Shown: piece by piece, positions 1-10,500 of the stretch
Numbering within the stretch: the first letter of the stretch is position 1
How the letters are laid out: every line of letters starts with the position of its first letter
Assembly: GCA_002633005.1 (NCBI GenBank)
Contig: NMRA01000323.1
Coordinates: forward strand, 125,910-189,909
DNA length: 64,000 nucleotides
Direction of reading: 5' to 3'
From: Phoronis australis
Lineage: Eukaryota > Phoronida > Phoronidae
Program-made: the position numbers and the translations under genes
Notes under the pieces: generated by a model
The model's input: only the letters and a program-made list of their open reading frames with translations
The model's database searches: none
What the model was told of the DNA's origin: nothing

Positions 1-1
1 T

Positions 2-145
2 CGCTTTTTGACGTCGTTCAGTCTGGCGGATCTCGGATGTGAATGAGACCGATGGCTCTACAACTACTTAGTTCGAATCCGGGCCAGGGGCGGGGAAGGG
101 AAACTGGGCGAGCCTATGCGATCTTGAAATCGGTCTGGTACCCAT
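2..145 (+). repeat. Direct repeat copy 1 (pair with 445-588)
   Basis: A block of about 144 bp recurs at 445-588, offset 443, with only a few mismatches. It ends exactly at the single N at 146. Inside it, TTCGAATCC resembles a tRNA B box, so the unit could be a tRNA-derived SINE. Equally, the pair could come from an unmerged contig overlap at the N. No coding content is visible. Confidence 0.75.
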
Positions 146-444
146 NGGGGATCTCTAAGTAAGTACAACTGATGGTGTTGATTACTTGAACTGTATGATA
201 GGTTTTTTAAATGTCGCACCTGAAAGAACAGGTAAAAACCAAGCACTTAACGGAAAATGCTGAACAGTGTCCACAGTACGACGTTCCTTGGCCAGCCCCC
301 TCCCCGTCTCTCTCCATGACTGAGGTTTCACCACCATTACCGTAACTGAGCTCAATTTCTCAATAACCAATTACATCGCTCTGGATGCCGAAGGCTAACC
401 GGCCAACCGAGGGGCTATGTGAATTGCCTAAATTCTCAACAGCA

Positions 445-588
445 CGCTTTTTGATGTCGTTCAGTCTGGCGGATCTCGGATGTGAATGAGCCCGATGGCT
501 CTACAACTACTTAGCTCGAATCCGGGCCAGGGGCGGGGAAGGGAAACTGGGCGAGCCTACGCGATCTTGAAATCGGTCTGGTACCCAT
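445..588 (+). repeat. Direct repeat copy 2 (pair with 2-145)
   Basis: This is the second copy of the block at 2-145. After position 588 the sequence continues differently from copy 1, which is cut by the N. The B-box-like string here reads CTCGAATCC. Confidence 0.75.
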
Positions 589-1700
589 TCTAAGAACGGC
601 CTTCAACGTTAGAGTCCTAGTAATAAATTACATCTCGGCTGCCCACTAAAAACTATATCCTCCAGTTCACGTGTTTTATTTTTATCTCGGAAACAAAAAT
701 GAGTGTATTTTGTCCTTTTGCCCCCGCCGTGCCCGTGTCTCTTGTAGTCTTCTTAATTTGTACTCGAAATTTAACTCGAAACTACTTCTTGGCATTAAAC
801 GTTCTGCATTTGTGCGCACTCAAGATGAACGTCAAATTACTAGTCTCTTGTAGACTATAAGTTCAGGTCCGATGTTCCGGCTCTATAGATTCGACGACAA
901 TTAAGCTCGAGAGTAAATACTTGAGATTTCGATTAAAACTTAAAAGTTCCTAGTTTTAACTCAAACTTTTATCCTTAATGCTGTCATTAGCTGGTAACAA
1001 GGCTTGGGCAGTTATCTAAGTAATTATTTACTCAACTTAGCACAGAATAATAGTCCTGATTTCACGCAAACTGACAAAAATAATCTCAAGTTCGATTACG
1101 AGTAACTTGACCCCAGGCCTAACTTCTGCATAGACTCCAAACTAGTTGATTAAAAAACATGTCTTGCATGACACACTTGCTTCAAATAAATCTTTAGAAA
1201 TTGTACTCGAATCATATGCCCACGGGGTCATATATTGGCCTAGTTTAGGGTAGGCCTATGAATGTGAGAATAGACCATGTTCAAGGACTCCGTTTCATGA
1301 GTCTTAACTTAGACCGAAATAAATGCTGTCATTCCATCACACTTGCGCTTGCTAGACATGCTGTTGACGGACCAGAAATAGAACTTGAGACTTATGCTTT
1401 CACTGCCCTGTTGCTATGAGACTGCCCTTGGGACTCAGTTAAGTTCCCTAAATCTCTTGCACGTTTGTGTCATTCTTTACTCACAAATCTAATCCTTTTC
1501 TGTCATTTTATCTTAAAAGGATACTAAACTTGATGATTTCACTGATGCGTCAATCCTTGTTCTGTCTCTTGCTAATGTATTATTAGCGTCAATTTTCCAC
1601 TGAAGTTAAAGGACAGGAATCAACTAAAAAAACTAACTCGTCACAGATTGGACGTCATGGTCCTTGTTTGGTGGTCTTTTCCCACAGTTGCCGTGTAATT
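589..1700. other. Non-coding stretch, no gene seen
   Basis: AT-rich sequence with no exon-like open stretch and no recognisable repeat. It probably contains the distal promoter of the coiled-coil gene that follows. Confidence 0.5.
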
Positions 1701-1704
1701 AGCT

Positions 1705-1846
1705 TATAAAAGCGTAGCCCACCCTTGCACGTAGCCAACGTTCAGCAGACTTGAAAAGGGGTTTCATATCCCCCCAAATTTCTTAGTGTTGCCGAGGATT
1801 AGAGCATTATTTTGTTTCAGGGAACTGGATGGGAAAGTCGTTTTCG
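1705..1846 (+). promoter_or_regulatory. Candidate TATA box and non-coding first exon of the coiled-coil gene
   Basis: TATAAAA lies at 1705-1711. A good donor, TCG|GTAAGC, lies at 1846/1847. A first exon starting about 30 bp after the TATA box and ending at 1846 would splice to the acceptor at 2303. An alternative acceptor (TTTGTTTCAG) ends at 1820, so the exon could instead be a 26-nt internal one. The ATG at 1829 would read out of frame into the next exon and meet a stop, so it would be a short upstream ORF at most. The linkage is inferred only. Confidence 0.3.
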
Positions 1847-2303
1847 GTAAGCTGTTAATTGGCGAAAACCGGGTTTGGTATCCCCTTAATTCGGAGCTCG
1901 TCTTTGTCTTAAGACAACTAAACTTGAAACGTTGCCCATAGTTGGATGAAAATCAATAGGAATTTAGTCCTTAAATTACGGACGTTGCGTGAGAAGATCC
2001 CTAGGCATACTTATTTTCAGTGATATTGAGAATTCAAAGTACAGTTCACTGTCGATTTGTTATAAAGCCAACAATTGAATTAGTAATGAAAATAAAACGG
2101 CATAAGAAAGGCCAATCAGCGTTTTCGAAAGTCCACAAATACGCAGTAGATTTAGAGACATTAGCTGAGTCCCTATTTGCGACTGTTTCAAGCAACTGAG
2201 CGCAGGACTTCAACATTACACGATTTTATGAAAGGTACCTCTTGTGTCAATAATCAATCATTAAATTTCTGACTTATTGGACTCGATTTTTCTTTCGTTT
2301 TAG

Positions 2304-5300
2304 CATGTCCTCGAACTCTCCGAGGAACGAAGACATGGGTTTCCTGAAGACTATTTTAGAATCTCCTGAAGACGGGAGATCCAGCGATGTCGAAAACCAA
2401 AGCGAACCGTTGGTGGCGGGAAACTTGATGCGCCATGAAAGTTTTTCCAACCTGAACGAATACATTGACGGTGTTGCAGACCTCAAAAGCAGCAATGACG
2501 AAAGCGTCGATGTTAGTGACGAATTTTCAAAGGACGGTAGAATTAGCAGAATGGCGTCCCGCCACGATAAACGCCAACGTCGCGTGCACAAAGATCAAGG
2601 GCGGAGAAGCAGACGACACTCTAGTGAAAGTGCGACAAGCAGAGCAAATTGGAATGACAGTGTGCTCGACAACTTGGGCGATAGATTGGAGCACAAATAC
2701 GCTGAACTACAGGGACTACTGCACGAGCAACTATCCAAAGAAAGCAGTGCATTTGTCAAGCACCAAGTAGACCAAGCGAAGCGTCTCGTCAAGCAATACG
2801 CATTAGCTTCAAGAGGTTTGCCTACGGCGGACCCTGTGACACTCACATACGTTCCAGATTCAGTAAGCCCAAGGAGCGACTGCGGTACACAAACCGACGT
2901 CATGGAAAACTTAGGTAAAACTTATTCTCGTAGCTTGTTTGAGGGAAGTTCAACCTCGACAGTAAAATAAAGTAGGGCATGTAGCATGCAGCCGTTATTG
3001 GCGAGAAATGAAACTAGAAAATCAGTGGCGGATCTTTTTATCTCGCCGGCGTTCAACCCTTTAATCTCCTTACACAGCAATTTAAGATCAAAACAATGTT
3101 CTATGGGTTGAGAAGAGTTTTGATCCCTCAATCATAAGAGAATCACAACCTGACCAGCCGCTGCCAGGGAATTTGAATTGCAAGTTCTCTGTGCTTACTT
3201 AGGGAGAAGACATTGGTATTACTGAAGTCAAAGAAAATTAATTATTCAACGTATGTATTGATTTGATATCATGTCAGGAAATCTTGCACATGCCAAATCG
3301 GGCTGTACTACGCGTTCGATTTCGGCCGGTGTCATGATAAATCTTTCAACCCAATATGTGAACGAAATGTGCCATCATAAAAGCAACTGTTTTCGAAAAT
3401 TGGACGTTTTCATTATTTTTTTTCTTTTGTTTTCAGATGATAACAATTACACGTCGTCTGTTCCGAGAACTGAAAAGCACGTGTCTTTTGCCAAACAGCG
3501 TTCCAAAAATACGCCCGAACTCGAGTCGACCGCTTTTGCTGTTGATGAGAGGGAATCGTACGCTTATCGGGGGATTTTGAAAAAGAGCCGTGAGCGGTTC
3601 CACGGGAAGAAATTTATTGCTCAAGTAAAACGAAAACAAAGCAAGTCCGAAGTGCTTGATGTCGGTGACGTCAAGGCTTTACAAGAAGCACGTTTGAAGG
3701 ACAATCAGCAACGAAATAAAAGCAACGCCCATGCTCAAAAGCCTTCTTCCAATGCACGAATCGAGAGACCGGTTTCTGCGCCTTCACCGCGCAGTAAGTC
3801 TAACGTGAGTGTTGACAAGGGAAAACAACAATCTGAGTACAATTTGAAGGACACTGATGACCCACTGATACTGGGTTGGATTCATAGAAAAAATGTGGAG
3901 AGAAGAAAAACGAGGAGTGAAAAACGCGAGAAAAGAAAAATTAAGCGCCAGGAAAAGCACCAAGAAGCTGAACAGCGAGAAAAGCGGAAGGAAGATTCGG
4001 CTGTTGCTATGCAGTCATGGCTGGAGGAGAAACGCAAACAGGTGCTGTTATTGAGGAAACGTGCAAAACAATCCAAAAAGTCGTTTGAAAAAACCCACGC
4101 GGAAGTCACTACAGACGAGGCACTTACTGCAAGTAAAACCATCCAGGGCACTGATTTGGCAAGCCCAAAGTCTAACAAAACGTCACCGAGGGTGTCGCCG
4201 CGAGGGAGTGAGAACACTAAACGAGAGTCGACTTCCAAGGCGAGCGAAAAAACTCCAAGGCAGAAATGCAGTAAAAACAACTGCGATGACGCGCTCAGAT
4301 GCACGTGCGGATATCTCGAAGCGAAAAAGCAGAGGGAGATGGAAGAGAGGCAAGCGGAACAGGCACGCAAGGCTAAACAGCGAGCGAAGTCAGCGTCGAG
4401 ACCGAAGCCAAATAAGCCGTCCGCTTCTAATGAAACGTCGCAACGTGCCGCAGATTCCGTGAGGAGCTCAGAGATCGATCCAACCGAAAAACCCAAAACT
4501 AGTAATTCCAATAAGGGTAATCGGAACAATGAAATCGGTAAAAATACAAGCGCAAGTGATGGGGCAACACAAAAACCTAAAGAAAGTGAAACGAGAATGT
4601 CTTACGACGAATGGCTAGCTAAGAAACGGAAACAGGACCAGGAGAATAAGGTACGGTTAGAAACGGAAAAGAAGGAGCGTTTGAATAAGTCGGATCCCGA
4701 ATTAGTGAAAATCATTCCCGATTTGGCGAAACGAAGAGTCGACAATATTTTGAATGGAAAAAAGAAAGTCGACACTGGCATTGATAAAGTAGATGAAGCC
4801 GCCAACGCGTATCCATCTCGACCATCGACTGCGTCACCTGTAAACAATGCCGAGAAGAACGATCGTACACAGAAGTACATGTGGAGGAATCAATCTAAGG
4901 TGTCGGAAGAAAACCAACTCGATGGAGAAAATACGGAAAGTGGTGTTAATATAAGACCATCTTCCGCGAGACATTTCACCCATAAACGACCCCAGACCGC
5001 GAAGCTACGACCGATGTCCGCTAAACCAAATTTCTCACGACCTACACCACCGCGTTCTGCAAGTTCTCCAACGCCACGTTCCAAAATAGACAATATAACG
5101 CATATTTCAGATAATCCGTTCAAGATTCCATTTCCCCCCGGGCCAAAGAAGCCATCCCGTCTCCACGAACAAGGGTTCCGAGGACGACAGTTTGCGACCT
5201 ACGTGTGGGATTCTTTGCAGGACGAAGAGAGACCTGAGCCCCAAGGTTCCGACAATCCTCATCCCGTGCCACATGAAAGTAGCGCGAAAAGGCAAGAGCC

Positions 5301-5484
5301 CAACTTAAATCAAGGTGCAAAAATCCCCGGGCGCCACACGAAAGAACACGAGAGAAGTAGTGTCCCGTCGCACGATAGACCTGCTACGGAACAGGTCGCC
5401 GATAATGTCGAACTCGCGATTGTGTTGCGAACAAGCGACACACCGTCGACAGGTGCTTTTATGACGAGTTTGGAGACTGTATAA
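2304..5484 (+). CDS. Coiled-coil protein gene, CCDC181/CCDC34-like (about 885 aa, two coding exons)
   Basis: Coding exons are 2305-2914 and 3437-5484. The donor TTAG|GTAAAA and acceptor TTTTGTTTTCAG| leave one base and two bases, which join as GAT (Asp204) and keep the frame open over the 522-bp intron. A strong acceptor ends at 2303, one base before the ATG, so an upstream exon exists and Met1 could be internal. The protein is very charged and Lys/Glu/Ser-rich. It has a helical stretch at about residues 117-170. SWLEEKRKQ (Trp398) and EWLAKKRKQ (Trp596) resemble the WLxxK repeats I associate with CCDC181 and CCDC34. A four-cysteine cluster spans 481-494, several RPxSA-type motifs follow, and there is a Pro-rich NPFKIPFPPGPKK segment near 763. 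A cytoskeletal or ciliary role is inferred from composition and those motifs. I do not recognise the family with certainty. Confidence 0.6.
2305..2914 (+). CDS. Coiled-coil gene, coding exon A
   Basis: 203 codons plus one base. The N-terminal third is acidic and Ser-rich. A basic patch (KRQRR) lies near residue 95, followed by an amphipathic helix and the motif CGTQTDV before the donor. If the intron is retained, the frame runs on to a stop at 2970, giving a 221-aa product. That would be a plausible short isoform, but there is no evidence for its use. Confidence 0.65.
3437..5484 (+). CDS. Coiled-coil gene, last coding exon
   Basis: 2,048 nt ending in TAA. The frame is also open upstream from an ATG at 3271, but that part lies in the intron, is AT-rich and has no relation to the charged protein. 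The pyrimidine-rich acceptor at 3419-3436 marks the true exon start. The exon encodes the coiled coils, the Cys cluster (C481, C486, C492, C494) and the Pro-rich C-terminal region. Confidence 0.65.
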
Positions 5485-5672
5485 ACATAATTTGTGCAGC
5501 ACACCTATTCATGTGCCACTGAAATTACTTTGCAAATGCTCAAACAATATATTAAACAAGATGAAGATGACTTTAGACCCGTTTATTACCGTGCTATTTT
5601 GTTTTCCACTAAAATCTGTATGGATAGGGGAAAGGCACTTAAAATTAAAAATGAGCGGCTGTGCTCAGATCC

Positions 5673-5678
5673 AATAAA
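5673..5678 (+). terminator. Candidate poly(A) signal of the coiled-coil gene
   Basis: AATAAA lies about 190 bp after the stop codon at 5484, a usual spacing for a short 3' UTR. It is the first canonical hexamer downstream. Confidence 0.4.
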
Positions 5679-7508
5679 AATAGGAGTTATGGATATTGTA
5701 AAAATACACGTTCACTGATGGTGTTTTTTGACACATCAATTATCAGCTAATCCAATTTCACAACTGGTAAGGAAATGATTCACACCAGGTGAGGGTCCCA
5801 AGAAAAAGTGCCGTTCCCCTCCCATACAAAATTGCTGAAACAGCCCTTATTTGTTTCTTGTTGTAGAAAATATTAAGTGTTACATCAACAAAGTGTCATT
5901 TTCACTCAACTTAACAATTACTAACAAAGTCGATATTACACAAGCAATTTATTGCACTTCTTTCAAAATACAAAAGGAAAATATTCATTGACACACAGAA
6001 GCATTTTACAATCCATATAAAATATTTTGCAAACAATTTCTCAGTAAAATTTGTCTGCAAGTAAAAAATATTTTTTAATTTTGCACAAACTTTACAACTC
6101 TAGCCATTCAATTTCTATTAAAATTTCTACTTCAATGGTTTTATATACAAAGCAACCAAAGAACACCCACTGGCTTGTTAAAGAGTTACTTGCCAATCAT
6201 TAGCTAAGGGCAATTTTGGGAGCAAAACCTCTCTGAAGTACATACCTCTGCTCAAAATACACCAGGTTGAGATGCACATTTGCCAATATATAATTCCCAA
6301 AGGCAAAAATACTACATTAAGCAAAAGTAAAATAAAATTGTCATCAAATCCACAGAGAATCTCCCAGAAGTAAGCTTTTTTGCAACAAAACATTTTCCGT
6401 TTATCACTAAAAGACTTCATATTTGGGAAGACTTTGATTGTAACAACTGTTTCCAGTAACACAAAGTTTGTTTTAGAAAAATCTTGCAAGTAGCCAATTT
6501 GACCCCACAGTCTGAAGTATGTGGGTCAATAGCAAAGACCTCAATACATCTTAGCATACTTAAAGTGATCATAAATTCACCTTCCATCACAAAACTCAGT
6601 TTTTGATTAATGAAATTGGTCTCAAATAGCTCCTAGTCAAATCATAAGGTGCGATTTCTGGGCTTGTAGAGAACTGAGTGACAGTTCATTGAACCTTGAG
6701 AACAGGCTCTACAAGTCGCCTCGTCACAGCATGTCACATTCACTCAAGCACGGTCTTGAGCAATAACAAACTGTCAGTTCTTTACAAGAAAAATTATCGC
6801 TTCTCACGTGAGTAAAGAACTGAGTGAGGAACAAGTTGAGACCAATCTTATAGTGGTAAGTGATCTTAAAGCAAAAGTTGGACAAAATGCAAGTTTATAG
6901 TTGCATTAAATATCACACAAAATTCCTCTCATGAGGTCCAAAATTCCCCTCCAGCTATTGAAGTATTCCCTTCAACTTTAGGATAACTTTTAATTCACAC
7001 AGACTCTCAGCTTCATAAATATTAAATAAAATATCCTCACTTTCCTGACATTTGTTTATAGTCTTGATGTGGGGAAACAAAATCTGGATTAGTCTATTGC
7101 GGTTTCAGAGGTGGTTGCACAGGCAGTGCCAGTGAGCAGTGAACAGGGACTTTGGAGGGGGTGGAATTGGTAGAATCCGGAATTTTCTCATCACCTGAAA
7201 AGATTCCCTTCTCGGAATGCACAGGTGCCTTTCCCCTAAAATGAGTGGGCCCTGGTCAGTTTGGAATGATCAGTCAATAAAATCGATGTGAAAATAAATT
7301 AATGCTCTACTGGTGACACACATGCCAAAAATGAACCCTGATCACAGAATGTCTAATGACACAATCCCATCTTTACAAAAATTGACAGTTAACGTCATGA
7401 TGATTATCAAGTCGCATAAATTCATATTGCATAGTAATTAGTAATTAAAAGTAAAAACAGTTGTCACCCATCTAGACCTCTGCACTGTACCAGTGACATG
7501 GACTTTTC
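5679..7508. other. Convergent 3' region between the coiled-coil gene and PEX16
   Basis: No coding exon is visible. On the - strand the sequence after the PEX16 stop (7509) is probably its long 3' UTR. A minus-strand AATAAA (TTTATT on + at 5948-5953) would give a 3' UTR of about 1.55 kb. That assignment is a guess from position. Confidence 0.3.
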
Positions 7509-7570
7509 TCACAACAGCCACACGTAAAAATACACTTTCTGCCAGACAGGGAGATATTGTAGCAATGGCT
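7509..7570 (-). CDS. PEX16: PEX16 exon 10 with stop
   Basis: Acceptor CTTTATTTCAG|. G+AG gives Glu339, followed by PLLQYLPVWQKVYFYVWLL and TGA at 7511-7509. This is the usual C-terminal end of PEX16. Confidence 0.93.
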
Positions 7571-10500
7571 CTGAAATAAAGTGGTCAGAAACAACAATTA
7601 AATAATTATGTTAATAAGCTGAATCTAGGTCAACCAAAGAGTGTATATTACGAGAATGTGCATCGACTGAGCTTTTTTGAACCGAGAATTTGACGTCGCT
7701 CGCATTTACAGGCTGTTCGAGCAATGCCTCGGTCTGTAATTGATAAAAGTAGCTGCCTTTAAAATCGGTGAATATCAAATGCCGTCCACACTGTGAATTA
7801 CCCTAGAACAACTTACTCCTGCAAGGAGTTGTAACTAGATTAAGTAGTAGTGGGAACGCTATTTGGGCAGAGGCAATCTGACACGTGACAACTTACTCCA
7901 CCTTATCGAGGCAGGGTAACTTGTTCCGGGGTTACCTGCCCAGGCACATGTCGTAGTGTGGACATAAACCCGCAGACAAGGCGGAAGTAATTACCAGTTC
8001 TGCCCATGCTCAATTACACACACAGAGCTGCCTAATCATTTCTAGGTCATATTTGTCCCACGATGTAAGGTGTGTAGTGCGGGCAAGTTGTCGTAGAGTA
8101 AATTGTATTGTGGACAGTTTTACATTAAATTATCCTTTGCTTGCAAACACTTAATGATGGCATGTCTTCTGAGCAGAGCAGAAGCAGTTGCATAAATTAT
8201 GTAAATGAGAGCATGAAACACACCTGCAGAAAATCCGAGCAAGCGTACGATTTTAGAGAAAACACAGATGACTCACCAATAATGAAAGATGCTCCAGGTA
8301 TTTTTGAAAACACTCTTCGCAAAAGATAGATCAGTTTCATTCTGAAAATAGATGCAAACCCATCAGTGACCAGTCGCAAGAGGTGCCATAGTCACAACAG
8401 TAATCTTAACGCTCAGAATTGAACATCAATTTTGACTACAATTTTGTGTCTGTCTGCTCAAAATACAGTTTGGTAACCACATAGACTGAAAAAATTTACA
8501 AGCACTGCAGGTATGATGCAGGGACCATTTTGCAAAAATAATATTTGAAACAAGCAGTGTACACGTTGACTGAGTAAGTGCTGGCATGTTTCACATTGTG
8601 TCTAGTGAGTCTTGGAATTTTACTACCACACTGGTAGTGGTGTTCAAAATAGATGTCAAAGTTAATGGGGCAGAATACCGTTTTCACATCATGATGGATA
8701 CAGTGCACATTAAATAAATTCCTTAGACAGCAAAATTTAACTGAGCACAAAGTATAACAATCCTTCTCACAATGGTGTAAACTATTCACTTGTCAACTTC
8801 CCCATCCATTCTTGGTTAAAATGGACGGCTGTTACGCTATGGTGAATTCTGGTTGCACTTTGCCATCAGGAAGGGGGATTTCAAGTCATTTTCGCAAATA
8901 ATTTTGGTGTGTACTGCAATTTAATTGATGCATTCTGACAACTAGAGAATACTGAAAAGAACCCTCCCCCTCCTCCTACTGACGCAGACACCATCTGTTG
9001 ACAGCAATTTGATTACAATAGCAGTGGCCTACGTGACTATGGAACTCTGTAACTTTTTTCAGGATGAGCCTATTTCACTATAAATAAATATATACATAAT
9101 AGGAATCTCGTGAGTTTCAAATCAGGTGTTCTGTACCATGGCCCTTGACCCATGTGGCCAACTCATATGCAACTGAAGCATCAGATCGCCAGCAATCATT
9201 TATTTTCACTTACTTTGAGTGCCTGTCATAAAACGGTGACCTCAACAGGTAAAACAGTAGATAGACATAGCGGCGTGTCATTTCTTCTCGTTCAACCTTG
9301 TTCATGTCCTTGAAATCCCCCATGAAGAACAAACTGCCGATAAAAAACAAAATTACTAATTAAAAATTTTATCATTAATTATTATCAACGTTCATAAGTG
9401 AAGCCTTCGCTGGGAATAAAAAAATACTGCACTTGCGAATTTGCTGCCTATGATCTATGACAATATGGTTGTGCTATTTATGCAAAATTATAATGACTGC
9501 CTTATAGAAATGTTAATAAGGTGACATGTAAACCCAAGTGGGTGGGAAGGATCGCATTTGTTTTAAAGTTTATTGCTTATCTATGCTTACACCTAAGTCC
9601 ACGAAGATCTGTAATGCGACAGCTAAGCAAACGCAAGGTTAACCAGTTGCAAAAAGGGCGAGCATCATCACCACTGGGACTTTCATTCTGTCTTAATATT
9701 GAAACTATCACGTGCAGCTATTTCACAAAATAAATAAAAGTGCTAAGCAAAAGTACATTCCTTACCTACCAAAAATCAAATTTAGATTTTTACCAAAAAC
9801 AACTACTTTGCTGCAGAATTGGTCTGAAGTTTTTTCTTAATGTTCGAATTTTTTAGTACTAAACTTTGGACTTGCCAGGTATTCAGCTATCCATATGGGT
9901 AATTAAACCATTCAGTTCCCACCCAAGATCATAAGTGTTAAGCTGTGTTCAGTTACACAGTACAGTTGTATGACTAAAGTCCCATCCACACACAGCCTAC
10001 CCTACAACAACTTGCACTAGTGCAACATATCCCTGGCCACATTTAAGTGGAGCATCCACACAAAGACATATCCCATAACAAGTGTAAGGCAAAAGCTGTT
10101 GCTCTGCGCGTGACAATGAACACCTACATGTAATGTGAATACGGCGCGCAAAAGAAATCCAGTCTGTATGTAACAGCAGCTAATCATTATTAGCGCCTTG
10201 CCTCAGGTTTACGCCTTGCCTCAGGTTTACCTCTTGCATCAGGTTTACGGCCACACAGAAATTACAAGTGACGCAAGTTAACAAGAAATTCACATGAAAA
10301 GAATCCTACGTGGACACGCTGCCGCCATTAGTCAATAACATCACTGTGTTGCAGTTAATTACATCGCCTCAGGATGCTGATGTTATCATTTCTCTAGATA
10401 ATCAGACCCATCGTGAACACAATGGGGGCATAAATATCATTTTTAAATTTTCATTTCGAAAGCTTTTAAATAGCATATTGAATACTTTGTGAAAAGTACA

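Noticed and set aside
3271-3436. Start of the long coiled-coil frame at ATG 3271
   Set aside because: Codes for an unrelated hydrophobic stretch ending in a pyrimidine tract and CAG. It is intron. Splicing from 2914 to 3437 keeps frame and composition.
3882-4529. 215-aa open frame on - opposite the coiled-coil gene
   Set aside because: Antisense shadow of Lys/Glu/Ser-rich coding sequence, which removes stop codons on the other strand.
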